Assembly (NCBI GenBank): GCA_945893365.1
Contig: CAMDED010000073.1
Location: 1 to 36,245, forward strand
Length of the DNA stretch: 36,245 bases
Source of the DNA: Candidatus Sulfopaludibacter sp. SbA3
Lineage (GTDB): Bacteria > Acidobacteriota > Terriglobia > Bryobacterales > Bryobacteraceae
Direction of reading: 5' to 3'
Below the pieces are notes generated by a model. That model worked only from the letters and a program-made list of their open reading frames with translations, ran no database searches and had not been told where the DNA came from. A program made the position numbers and the translations under genes. This document shows positions 23,644-31,872 of this stretch, piece by piece (positions within the stretch are counted from its first letter, which is position 1; each line of letters opens with the position of its first letter).

Positions 23644-24449
23644 AGCACGTCCGCAAACCCTCGTTTCATGTGCCTGAAGAACAATCCTCCCAGGACGAAA
23701 GCGCCCACGGCGTACGCGGCGGCGATGGCAAAATCGTGCGCCGCCGGCAGGTGCGTCGTGAAAAGCATCGAACGGTAGGCGCGGACGATGTAGGCGAGCG
23801 GATTTCCGAGGATCAGAAACCTGAGCCCTTCCGGAATCTGGTCCTCCGTAATGAAGATCGGGGTGATCCAGAACCAGAGTGTGAGGAGAACCGTCAAGAC
23901 CTGAGCGGTATCGCGCAGGTAAACGTGGAGGGCGGCCGCGATCCAGCCGATGCCGACGGCCATCAAGCCGAGCAAAGCCGTATATACCGGCAGAAGCAGA
24001 AGCAGGGGGCTCACTTGGTGCAGCCAGATTCCGGTTGCCGCGACGAGCAGGGAAAGCGCCATTGCGTGGCCCACCAGAGTCGAGAGGAAAATCGAAACGG
24101 GAACGACCTCGGCCGGGAACATTGTCTTCGTAATCAGGCCCTGATGCTCGATCAGACATGCGGCGCACCGCGACACCGTTTCACTAAACAGCAGCCATGG
24201 CAGCATTCCGGCGAGCAGGTACAGTGGGTAGTTCCGGGTCTCCGCATTGGGGCCAAGCTCCTGCTTGAGGCACACGCTGAAAACGAACGTGTAGACTCCC
24301 ATCAACACCAGCGGATGGATCAGCCCCCAAAGCCAGCCCATGGCGGAGCCAACGAACCGCTGCTGGAAATCGCGCCTCACGAGTTGAAAGAGAAGGCCGC
24401 GGCGGTACACAAGGTTCTTGGCAAACATCACTCCGGGAATTGCGGGCAT
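23640..24449 (-). CDS. wzm: ABC-2 type O-antigen/polysaccharide exporter permease (Wzm-like), orphan
   Basis: This 269-aa inner-membrane permease has the family start LFQLVRRDFQQRFVGSAMGW and six predicted membrane helices. It also has NPLAYIVRAYR before the last helices and the usual ending KRGFADVL. Wzm forms a pore with the ATPase Wzt to export lipid-linked polysaccharide. No wzt is found on either side: downstream is the IS630 remnant and upstream is a gene-poor gap. An ATG at 24428 (MFAKNLVY) is an alternative start. The chosen start has TAGATT six bases before it, consistent with a leaderless message. Its link to the plus-strand cluster is plausible but not proven. Confidence 0.88.
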   Translation of the reverse strand: MPAIPGVMFAKNLVYRRGLLFQLVRRDFQQRFVGSAMGWLWGLIHPLVLMGVYTFVFSVCLKQELGPNAETRNYPLYLLAGMLPWLLFSETVSRCAACLIEHQGLITKTMFPAEVVPVSIFLSTLVGHAMALSLLVAATGIWLHQVSPLLLLLPVYTALLGLMAVGIGWIAAALHVYLRDTAQVLTVLLTLWFWITPIFITEDQIPEGLRFLILGNPLAYIVRAYRSMLFTTHLPAAHDFAIAAAYAVGAFVLGGLFFRHMKRGFADVL

Positions 24450-24823
24450 TAACCGAATCTACCAGAACGGCGGGCATGAGGCCTGAGTCCCTCATCCGAA
24501 GGGATGAAAGACTTGCTGTCGATGTTATGCCGCTATCGGCAATGCAACGAACGGATCCCGCATGCCGGTTCTGTAATGGCGGTCGATCCGTTTTGGATTC
24601 AGAAGCGATCGCGGACTGCGGCTCGCGCCTGCAACTGGCGGCGAGCAGTGACGGATTACCTACTCACGCGGGAACGATCAAGGCAGGCATGGCGGTAGGT
24701 CTTCCCGAACCGGCTCATCGAGGCGCGATTTCCCGATCTTGCGGACCACTGGATCCGGACCGGATCAAGACCCTATTCGGCGGTATTGCCGGCATGAACT
24801 TCCACGCGGCGGACGGGAGCGGC
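24450..24823. other. Gene-poor gap
   Basis: These 374 bases lie upstream of wzm and downstream of the mannonate dehydratase-like gene. A small hairpin TCATCC-GAAG-GGATGA occurs at 24492-24507. A plus-strand frame here (reading ACRFCNGG near 24560) runs on antisense through the neighbouring gene and looks non-coding. No promoter with both hexamers and no recognisable gene remnant could be supported. Confidence 0.5.
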
Positions 24824-25948
24824 TCAGCTCTTCTTCGCTTCGGCGTTAGCGCGGTCGAGCAGCGCCTTCATGTACGCGTACCCGTAGGCGGTCTGAGTGT
24901 AGTTGCCGCCAACCATGGCAGGGCTGTGATCCAGAATCACGATACCGTTATAGTTGACATCGCGAAGCGCCTTCATGATCTTCCACATGTCGTAGTAGCC
25001 GTTATCCATGAATGTCTCAACGAAATGCGGCAGCGGAGCGCTGACATTGCGGAAATGGATCTTCCAGATCTTCTTTGCGCCGAAGTAGCGGATCATCTCC
25101 TCCGGATCCTTACCGGTCAGTTTCTTTCCGCCTTCGAGCCAAGTCCCGCAGCAAAGGCAGATGCCGACATTCGGGCTGTTGGCGATCTCCATCGCCCTCT
25201 TGTAGCCCTCGAAGTTCCCAAAAATGCAGCGAGGCACGCCCGCGAGCACCGGCACGGGCGGATCGTCCGGATGAATGCCGATGCGCACTCCCGCTTCCTC
25301 CGCCACCGGCGTCACCTGCTTGATGAAATACGTGTAGTTCTCCCAGATCTCTTCTTTGGTGTACTCGCGCCCGTGCGAAAGCGGTCCGGCAAAGACCTTG
25401 CCCGCCCAGTTACCACGGGCCTCGGGGCTATTCTGGTCGAACTCGCGCGCCGATGCTCCGCGTACCATGGTGCGGCCGCTGGTCCAGATGCCGTTGCCCA
25501 TGTGCGCATAGGTGGTGTAGCCGATTCCGGCCTTTCCGAGATTGCGCAGATACTGTTTGTATTCCTCGATCTTCAGGTCCCGGCCGGGTAGGTTGAGCGT
25601 GACCTCAGGCATGTTGTGGACGCTCGTGTTGCCGATGTTCCACACGGTGATGCCTGCGTCCGAGTAGCGCTTCCCGATTTGAGCGAAGCCCTCGGCGGTG
25701 CGCAGCTCCGGCGTCGAGCCGACGCTCACGTGCTGAGCGCCGAGCTGCTTCAGGAAAAGCAGCTGCTCGTCGGATGGAGTTGCCGAAGACTGCACGCACA
25801 GTTTGATTCCAGGCGCCACCTTTGGCACGACGGCCCGCGCGGGACCGGCGAGCGCGGCGGCTCCGAGCGTTCCCAGCGCCATGCGGGCGAAATCTCTTCT
25901 GTCGACGTCATTTCTGCCGACGTATTTACCTACGTTGCGGTTCGTCAT
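24824..25948 (-). CDS. Tat-signal mannonate dehydratase-like protein (UxuA family)
   Basis: This 374-aa TIM-barrel protein resembles UxuA, which converts D-mannonate to 2-keto-3-deoxygluconate. The metal ligands of that family are retained in recognisable motifs: H226 (GIHPDDPP), a Cys at 266/267 (LCCGTW), H298 (KIHFRNV) and D340 with H341 (LDHSP). Unlike ordinary UxuA it has an N-terminal twin-arginine signal (DRRDFARMALGTLGAAALAG, residues 16-35), suggesting export as a folded metalloenzyme. The start at 25948 is supported by AAGGAG 9 nt upstream; the frame is open to 26254 but that extension is unconvincing. It appears to be a single-gene unit. An epimerase-like role is possible. Confidence 0.82.
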   Translation of the reverse strand: MTNRNVGKYVGRNDVDRRDFARMALGTLGAAALAGPARAVVPKVAPGIKLCVQSSATPSDEQLLFLKQLGAQHVSVGSTPELRTAEGFAQIGKRYSDAGITVWNIGNTSVHNMPEVTLNLPGRDLKIEEYKQYLRNLGKAGIGYTTYAHMGNGIWTSGRTMVRGASAREFDQNSPEARGNWAGKVFAGPLSHGREYTKEEIWENYTYFIKQVTPVAEEAGVRIGIHPDDPPVPVLAGVPRCIFGNFEGYKRAMEIANSPNVGICLCCGTWLEGGKKLTGKDPEEMIRYFGAKKIWKIHFRNVSAPLPHFVETFMDNGYYDMWKIMKALRDVNYNGIVILDHSPAMVGGNYTQTAYGYAYMKALLDRANAEAKKS

Positions 25949-26200
25949 GGAATTATTCTCCTTACATGTCACGCGCGGCGCCCTGAACATTTCCCGGGTT
26001 GCCACCAGCCAAGACTTTACCAAACTGCGGCGCGCCGATGGTCGCACACCGCCGAGTTCCGAGATCGGCGCGCGTGGGACCGGCCAAGCCGGGCTTTCGA
26101 TCGGCGCGCCCGTTCTTCTTTGATCCCGGCCAGAAGTGCTTGTGAAACCGGGAAGCCGGTTTGGCACATGCGAGCGACGGACGCTTAGGCCTGGGGACAG

Positions 26201-26224
26201 CCCCGTCGGTCTCCCCGTCGGTCT
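26201..26224. repeat. Perfect 12-bp tandem duplication flanked by an inverted repeat
   Basis: CCCCGTCGGTCT occurs twice head to tail. It sits between CCTGGGGAC (26190-26198) and GTCCCCCAGG (26232-26241), which are inverted copies with one extra C. The 324-base divergent spacer (25949-26272) also carries an 11-bp direct repeat GATCGGCGCGC at 26063 and 26099. No gene is seen in the spacer. Its role is unknown; it could be a repeat element or a regulator site. Confidence 0.7.
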
Positions 26225-26260
26225 GGCACGCGTCCCCCAGGACCGTGGCGGCATTCATCT

Positions 26261-26266
26261 TATACT
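26261..26266 (+). promoter_or_regulatory. -10 element adjacent to start codon (leaderless promoter candidate)
   Basis: TATACT ends 6 bases before the ATG of the aminopeptidase gene at 26273. This is the TANNNT-N6-ATG arrangement typical of leaderless transcripts. No Shine-Dalgarno sequence lies before the ATG. No good -35 hexamer was found at 16-18 bases. Confidence 0.5.
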
Positions 26267-26272
26267 TGACCT

Positions 26273-27565
26273 ATGCGTCTCTTGCTTCTTGCGGCCGCGA
26301 TTGCGGCCATCGCCACTGCGGGTCCCCCGGTCATCGGCGAGGAACGCGCCCGCGAGCTCTACCGGGGCCGGCGCGCCGAACTGCGGAAGTCGCTCGCAAA
26401 CGGCGTCACGGTTCTGTTCGGCGAGTCCGAACACGAAGCCGGCGACGCCCTCAACGGGTTTTTCCAGGAACCGAATTTTTACTATCTAACCGGCTGGAGC
26501 GAGCCCGGCGCGATCCTGATGCTGCTGCCGCCGGGAGACGCGAACAAGTCCGGCCTCCCCGAAGAGATCCTCTTCCTGCCGCTGCGCAATGCCGAACAGG
26601 AAAAATGGACGGGACGTAAAGCCGATCCCGAAGACGCCGCTGTACGCGCCAGAATCGGCTTCGCCGCCGTGATGCCGGCCGAGACCATGGAAACGCAGCT
26701 TCGCAAAGCGCTCGAGTCCTATCCGCGGGTTTTTGCGATCAAGGATCGGGCGGGGGCGTCCAAGCTCTCGGCTCTCGCTCCGTTGCGCGAAATCGGCGAA
26801 GCCCGCCTCGCCATCGCCCGGCTCCGGATGAAGAAGTCTCCCGAAGAATTGCAGCTCATTCAGTACTCGACCGATGTCACGCTCGACGCTCATCGCGCGG
26901 CCTGGAAGCGCGCGGCCGATGGGCTGTATGAGTACCAGGTCGCGGGCGCCATGAACGCAATCCAGATGGATCGCGGGTGCGCGCGGCCGGCGTATGCGCC
27001 CATCGTCGGGTCGGGACCGAACTCCGTCTATCTGCACTATTCCCGCAACTCGCGCCGCATGGACCGCGGTGAAGTCTTGCTCATGGACGTTGCCGCGGAG
27101 TGCGATATGTACGCGAGCGACATCACCCGCACCATTCCCGTGGGCGGCAAATTCAGTAAGCGCCAGCGCGAGATTTACGAGATCGTGCTGGGAGCGCAGA
27201 AAGCGGCGATCGCCGCGGTCAAACCCGGGGCTTCGCTCGGCAAGACGCATCCCGACAGCATCTACAAAGCCGCGTACAACTACATCGACACGCATGGCAA
27301 GGACCTCAAGGGCGAATCGCTCGGCAAGTATTTCCCGCACGGAATCGGCCACCATGTCGGACTTGAAGTGCACGATGCGAACGATCCGTCGATGCCGCTT
27401 GAGGAGGGTATGGTCATCACGATCGAACCGGGTATTTATATTCCGGAAGAGAATATCGGCGTGCGGATCGAAGACGTCTTGCTGGTCACCAAGGACGGCG
27501 CCAGAGTGCTCAGCGGCGCCCTGCCGCGCGAAGCCGGAGAGGTGGAACGCGCGCTCGGCAAGTAA
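26273..27565 (+). CDS. Exported Xaa-Pro aminopeptidase (M24B, PepP-like)
   Basis: This 430-aa metallopeptidase removes N-terminal residues preceding proline. A signal peptide (MRLLLLAAAIAAIATAG) suggests periplasmic location. The N-terminal aminopeptidase-P domain (about 20-180) precedes the pita-bread catalytic domain. The five metal ligands are in place: D272 (LLMDVA), D283 (SDITRT), H360 (GIGHHVGLEVHD), E385 (TIEPGIYI) and E400 (VRIEDV). The length fits PepP (about 440). The kinase gene follows after 6 nt, so the three genes to 30719 may be one operon. Confidence 0.92.
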   Translation: MRLLLLAAAIAAIATAGPPVIGEERARELYRGRRAELRKSLANGVTVLFGESEHEAGDALNGFFQEPNFYYLTGWSEPGAILMLLPPGDANKSGLPEEILFLPLRNAEQEKWTGRKADPEDAAVRARIGFAAVMPAETMETQLRKALESYPRVFAIKDRAGASKLSALAPLREIGEARLAIARLRMKKSPEELQLIQYSTDVTLDAHRAAWKRAADGLYEYQVAGAMNAIQMDRGCARPAYAPIVGSGPNSVYLHYSRNSRRMDRGEVLLMDVAAECDMYASDITRTIPVGGKFSKRQREIYEIVLGAQKAAIAAVKPGASLGKTHPDSIYKAAYNYIDTHGKDLKGESLGKYFPHGIGHHVGLEVHDANDPSMPLEEGMVITIEPGIYIPEENIGVRIEDVLLVTKDGARVLSGALPREAGEVERALGK

Positions 27566-27571
27566 ATCGCG

Positions 27572-29422
27572 ATGAAGCTGAACCGGCGGCACGTGGAGTC
27601 CACCGCGCTGGTGCTGGGATTTCTTGCGGCGGCGCTCGCGACCAGTTGGACTTCGCTCGGAATCCAGATCGACAAGGACGCTTACGATTGGATGCTCCGG
27701 CTGTATGAGCCTCCGCCGTGGCGGACGGAGACCATGCTGCTCGCGATCGATGAGCAGTCGCTGCAGACTTCGGGAGGCGTCCGCGGGCTGCGCACGGCCA
27801 TCGCCGAAGGCCTTACCTATCTGGCCGCAACGTCGCCGAAAGTGGTCGCGCTCGATGCGACTGTCGCCGATGTGACCGACCCCGAACCCGATGCGGTCCT
27901 CGGCGCCGCTCTGCGGCGAACGCCTCGCCTGGTGCTTCCTTGCCAGCTGCTGCCCGACGGGTCCGGGTTCGAGGATCCGCTCCCCCGCTATCTGCAATGG
28001 GGCGCGGCGATCGGACACGTGCATGCCGACGCCGACGCCGTCAATCGCGCCATCCCGCTTGAAAAAGCGACGGGGACCAAACGTCGCTGGGCGCTTGCGC
28101 TCGAAGCTTTCCGCGTGAGCCGGAACGCCCACATTGTCGAAAGTGTGAACGACCTTGAAGTAGCGGGTATCGTGATTCCCGCCCGCCGCGCCGATTCGCG
28201 CCGCATGTGGATTCGCTACCTGCCTCCGAGCATGCCGGGCGTTCCGCGAATTTCACTGAAGCAGCTGCGCGACAACCCGGCCCTCGCCGAGCGATTCCGC
28301 GACAAGGCCGTTTTTCTGGGCGTGACGGCTCAGACCGCCACGCGGGACCGCCTGATGACGCCGTATTCCGGTCTGCCGATGTCTGGTGTGGAGATCCACG
28401 CGCAGGCGTTCGAAACGATCGCGCAAGGGCGCTTCTTTACCCCCGCGCCGGGGTGGATGGAGCTCGCGTTTTGCATGTTGTTGACGGTGGCTTCCTGGTC
28501 CGCGTTTACGTTTCTTTCAGGCGTGCGCTCGTACTTTGCGGCCGCGGGCGTGCTCGCCGCCGCTCACGTCGTGCCTTACCTCCTGTTTCGCCACGGCACG
28601 GTTTTTCCTTATGCGCCGTCTCTCGGCTCGTCCTGGCTTACGCTTGTCGCATCGGCGGCCTATCAGCATTTCGTGGTTCGCCGGCGCATGCTCCGCGCCG
28701 AGTTGGATCGCGGCCGGTATCGGCAGGCCATGCACTTCGTCACGCACGAGATGCGAACGCCGTTGACCGCGATTCAGGGCTCGAGCGAGTTGATGGGCCG
28801 CTACGCCCTTACCGAAGAGAAGCGCAAGCAGATGGCCCAAATGATCAACTCCGAGTCGAAGCGTTTGGGAAGGATGATAGAGATCTTTCTCAACGTGGAG
28901 CGGCTTTCCGCGGGCGAAATCGAAATGAAACAGGATTGTTTCAGCGCGCGGGAGTTGATTGCCGTCTGCGTCGAGCGCGCCATGCCTCTCGCCGATCGGA
29001 AGCGGATTTCGGTCCTCGTGGAAGAGATCCCGGACGAGACGCTAACGGGCGACCGCGAGTTGATGGAATACGCGCTCTACAACCTGCTGACGAACGCCGT
29101 GAAGTACTCGGGCGCGCGCACGCAGGTTACAGTGCGAGCGCGGCGCGACGGGGAGAGGCTCCGGCTCGCCGTCGAGGATCAAGGCATCGGCATGGAGGAG
29201 AAGGAGACGCGCAAGATTTTTCAGAAGTTCTATCGCACAAGCGGCGCGGAACAATCGGGCGAAGCCGGCACCGGCATTGGACTGTCGATCGTCGAAGAAA
29301 TCGTGACCAGGCACCACGGCGCGATCGAGGTGTCGAGCAGGCCGGGCGCTGGCTCGTGCTTTACACTGGTATTACCGGCGCGCCCGGCGGCTCCCCAAGA
29401 TGCCACGCATACTAATAGTTGA
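27572..29422 (+). CDS. CHASE2-domain sensor histidine kinase
   Basis: This 616-aa membrane kinase has one N-terminal helix (about 11-30), an extracytoplasmic CHASE2 domain (about 35-290, with the FLGVTAQT..D and SGVEIHAQAFETI motifs), then three helices (about 296-365). The cytoplasmic HisKA domain has H392 in FVTHEMRTPL. The HATPase domain has NLLTNAVKYSG, DQGIGME and GTGIGLSIVEEI. It should phosphorylate the sigma54 activator encoded by the next gene, which it overlaps by 23 nt. The signal sensed is unknown. Confidence 0.92.
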   Translation: MKLNRRHVESTALVLGFLAAALATSWTSLGIQIDKDAYDWMLRLYEPPPWRTETMLLAIDEQSLQTSGGVRGLRTAIAEGLTYLAATSPKVVALDATVADVTDPEPDAVLGAALRRTPRLVLPCQLLPDGSGFEDPLPRYLQWGAAIGHVHADADAVNRAIPLEKATGTKRRWALALEAFRVSRNAHIVESVNDLEVAGIVIPARRADSRRMWIRYLPPSMPGVPRISLKQLRDNPALAERFRDKAVFLGVTAQTATRDRLMTPYSGLPMSGVEIHAQAFETIAQGRFFTPAPGWMELAFCMLLTVASWSAFTFLSGVRSYFAAAGVLAAAHVVPYLLFRHGTVFPYAPSLGSSWLTLVASAAYQHFVVRRRMLRAELDRGRYRQAMHFVTHEMRTPLTAIQGSSELMGRYALTEEKRKQMAQMINSESKRLGRMIEIFLNVERLSAGEIEMKQDCFSARELIAVCVERAMPLADRKRISVLVEEIPDETLTGDRELMEYALYNLLTNAVKYSGARTQVTVRARRDGERLRLAVEDQGIGMEEKETRKIFQKFYRTSGAEQSGEAGTGIGLSIVEEIVTRHHGAIEVSSRPGAGSCFTLVLPARPAAPQDATHTNS

Positions 29423-30719
29423 GGACGACTCGAGCGTCCGCACGACGATCGTCACGTTTCTCGAACTGGAAGGTTACGAGGTGGATTCCGTCCCTTCCAC
29501 CCAACAGGCCATCGAACGGCTGAATGAGACGGCTTTCCCGATCGTCATCACCGACGTGTACATCGACCGGCGCACGGGGCTCGACGTGCTGAACGCGGCG
29601 AAAGAAAGCAATCCGGATTGTTGCGTGATCCTGATGTCGGCGCGCGGCACGATGGAGACCGTAATGGCAGCCACGCGCGGTGGAGCCTTCGACTACATCG
29701 CTAAACCTTTCGAGCTCGACCGCATCCTCGAAACCGTGAAACGCGCCGAAGCCTCGCGGGAAACGCAGGAGGACGAAACGGAACCGGGGGAGTTGCCGGA
29801 AAGCGAAATGATCGGCAGCTCGGCCGGCATGTTGGAGATTTACAAGACGGTGTCGCTTGTGGCCCCGAAGGACGCGACCGTGCTGATTGAAGGCGAAACC
29901 GGTACGGGCAAGGAGCTGGTGGCGCGGATGATCCATCGCTATAGCCAGCGCGCGGGCGGCCCTTTCGTGGCGGTCGATTGCGGGTCGATTGCGCCGAATC
30001 TGCTCGAAAGCGAGCTTTTCGGGAGCCTGCGCGGCGCTTTCACGGGAGCCGATCGGGACCGGACGGGCCTGCTTGAATCGGCGCATCGGGGCACGGTGTT
30101 TCTGGATGAGATCGGCGAGGTCGAGCTCGGTTTTCAGTTGAAGCTTCTGCGTTTCCTGCAGGAGCGCGAGGTCAGGCCGGTGGGCGCGGCTCGTCCGAAA
30201 CAGGTGGACGTGCGCGTTGTAGCCGCGACCAACAAGAGCCTGCAGAAGATGGTGGAAGAGGGAAAATTCCGGGAAGATCTGTGGTACCGCCTCTTCGTGG
30301 TGCGCCTGAAGCTGCCCCCGCTTCGGGACCGGCGGGGAGACGTTCCGCTCCTTGCGAGCTTCTTCCTGAAAAAATACAACGAGCGCTACGAGAGCGATGC
30401 CAGGTTGACCGACTCGGGCGTGAGGGCGCTCGAAGAATACATGTGGCCGGGAAACGTTCGGCAGCTCCAGCACGTGGTGGAGCGGCTATCGATTCTCGCG
30501 CCGCAAGGCCGCATCGACGGAGAAGCGGTGCGCGATACGCTCGCCGCCGGCGAGTCGCGGGAAGCTCCGGTCGAGACGCTCGAAGAAGCGGAGATGGAGC
30601 AGATCCGGCGCGTATTGGCGGCCGTGGGTGGGAACAAGAGCCGCGCCGCGCAGGTTCTGGGTATTGAACGCAAGACGCTCTACCGTAAGCTCGAGCGGAT
30701 GAACCGGGCGAAACCGTGA
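29400..30719 (+). CDS. NtrC-family sigma54-dependent response regulator
   Basis: This 439-aa transcription activator has three domains. The receiver (1-120) has acidic residues D9/D10, phosphoacceptor D52 (VITDVYID) and K104 in IAKPF. The AAA+ domain (about 135-375) has Walker A GETGTGKE, the sigma54-contacting GAFTGAD loop, and Walker B FLDEIGE. The C-terminal Fis-type HTH is [20 protein letters not shown]. It is the cognate partner of the overlapping CHASE2 kinase. It would activate sigma54 promoters; none was identified in the window. Confidence 0.93.
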   Translation: MPRILIVEDDSSVRTTIVTFLELEGYEVDSVPSTQQAIERLNETAFPIVITDVYIDRRTGLDVLNAAKESNPDCCVILMSARGTMETVMAATRGGAFDYIAKPFELDRILETVKRAEASRETQEDETEPGELPESEMIGSSAGMLEIYKTVSLVAPKDATVLIEGETGTGKELVARMIHRYSQRAGGPFVAVDCGSIAPNLLESELFGSLRGAFTGADRDRTGLLESAHRGTVFLDEIGEVELGFQLKLLRFLQEREVRPVGAARPKQVDVRVVAATNKSLQKMVEEGKFREDLWYRLFVVRLKLPPLRDRRGDVPLLASFFLKKYNERYESDARLTDSGVRALEEYMWPGNVRQLQHVVERLSILAPQGRIDGEAVRDTLAAGESREAPVETLEEAEMEQIRRVLAAVGGNKSRAAQVLGIERKTLYRKLERMNRAKP

Positions 30720-31057
30720 GTGCGCCGGCGCCGCGTTGCGCTTTCTTCGCCGGGATTGCGCTTGACCTGACGCTGCAAGCGACGCTCCTGGTCGGTAAAG
30801 CGCTAGGAGCCGGGCGCACCTGAAACGCCATCTCCAGGGAATTGTGGAATAGACCAATCCCGGCCTGTCTCTCCGCGGCCATTGCCTGCCGCCGAAGCCG
30901 TCAACCACCCCCCCTCACTGCCGCCCAATAAATAGGCCTATCTGAACTGTTGCACTAAAGCGCCGTAGCCGGAGGCAAACCGGGCGAAGCGTCCAAGGCC
31001 CGAGCGGAGTGGGTCCGGAGGTTTGCTTCGTTGGGGCCGAACGCCGGATCCGGCTCA
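30720..31057. other. Intergenic region between convergent genes
   Basis: These 338 bases separate the NtrC-like gene (plus) from yraN (minus). A GCAAACC (30975-30981) and GGTTTGC (31020-31026) pair could form a stem around a 38-base GC-rich loop. No T-run follows, so it is not a standard terminator. No gene was recognised. Confidence 0.5.
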
Positions 31058-31486
31058 TCAACTCTCCGGCAGGAACGCGTCGCGAATGAGGCGCACGGAA
31101 GTCGGTTTCCCGAATACGACGCTGACGATGTCGAAGCGGGCCTGAGACAGTTCCCGGCCGCCGCGGCGCGCGTACTCGCGGGCCACGCGCACCAAGCGGG
31201 CCTGCTTCTCCCGGTCTACCGCCTGGTCCGGAGTTCCGAAGGCTTCGGTCGCGCGCGACTTCACTTCGACGAACACGAGCGTGCCCTTCTCCCAGGCGAT
31301 CAGGTCGATCTCACCGGCGCCGGAACGCGGGCGGTAGTTCCGCGCCGCGATCGTGAAACCCTGTCTGCGCAAGTACCGGTGCGCCAGATCCTCGGCCCTC
31401 CGTCCGGAAGCCTGCTCTTCCGGCCAGGCTCGCCGCCGCGCGCGATCGCGCGCCGCATCGGCAAGCCTGTAAAACCAAGCGGTCAT
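31058..31486 (-). CDS. yraN: YraN family protein (UPF0102, PD-(D/E)XK nuclease-like)
   Basis: This 142-aa protein has the family core EDLAHRYLRRQGFTIAARNY (residues 32-51) followed by GEIDLIAWEKGTLVFVEVKSR. D61, E74 and K76 form the D...E-x-K metal site of a restriction-nuclease-like fold. RFDIVSV closes the domain. The biochemical role of YraN is still poorly defined; relatives bind or act on nucleic acid structures. Its ATGA start overlaps the STAS gene stop by 4 nt, so it is translationally coupled. Confidence 0.92.
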   Translation of the reverse strand: MTAWFYRLADAARDRARRRAWPEEQASGRRAEDLAHRYLRRQGFTIAARNYRPRSGAGEIDLIAWEKGTLVFVEVKSRATEAFGTPDQAVDREKQARLVRVAREYARRGGRELSQARFDIVSVVFGKPTSVRLIRDAFLPES

Positions 31487-31845
31487 GCTCCGGGGGATAC
31501 GTCGAAGTCTTGACAGGCTTCCGCCACGGTCGGGAAGACGCTGAGAAAGGTATCGACATGAGTGAGGTGGAAAAGCTTCTTCACGCGCTCGGTGGGGTTT
31601 GCAATTCGCAACGCTCCGCCCGCCTCTTTCACGGTCCCGAAACAGAACGTGACAATGCCGATGCCCGCGCTGTCTATGTAATCGACGCCGCTCAGGTCAA
31701 ACACCAGCTTCTTCCGATTCTGGGCGATGAGCTCGCTAACCAGCGTCTCGACCCGCTGGCTCTCCCGGCCCAGCGCGATGCGGCCCTTGAACTCCAGAAG
31801 GGTAATGTCCGGCTCCACCTGCTTTTGGTTCACGTCCAATATCAT
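31483..31845 (-). CDS. STAS-domain anti-anti-sigma factor-like protein
   Basis: This 120-aa single-domain protein is of the SpoIIAA/RsbV type. The phosphorylatable Ser59 sits in VDYIDSAGIG, after the LVFDLSG strand. The fold continues with GGALRIANPTERVKKLF and LFHLTHVDTFLSVFPT. Such proteins release sigma factors or other targets when dephosphorylated. No RsbW-type kinase or PP2C phosphatase is adjacent. It lies 27 nt after the MBL gene and overlaps yraN. Confidence 0.92.
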   Translation of the reverse strand: MILDVNQKQVEPDITLLEFKGRIALGRESQRVETLVSELIAQNRKKLVFDLSGVDYIDSAGIGIVTFCFGTVKEAGGALRIANPTERVKKLFHLTHVDTFLSVFPTVAEACQDFDVSPGA

Positions 31846-31872
31846 GCCGCTCAGGCTCCCATTCGAGGCGGA

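Noticed and set aside
24440-25591. 383-codon plus-strand open frame
   Set aside because: Most of it is antisense to the mannonate dehydratase-like gene. An ACRFCNGG stretch hinted at a methyltransferase zinc knuckle, but nothing else supports it.
26486-28132. 548-codon minus-strand open frame
   Set aside because: It is antisense across the aminopeptidase and the CHASE2 kinase; a codon-bias artefact.
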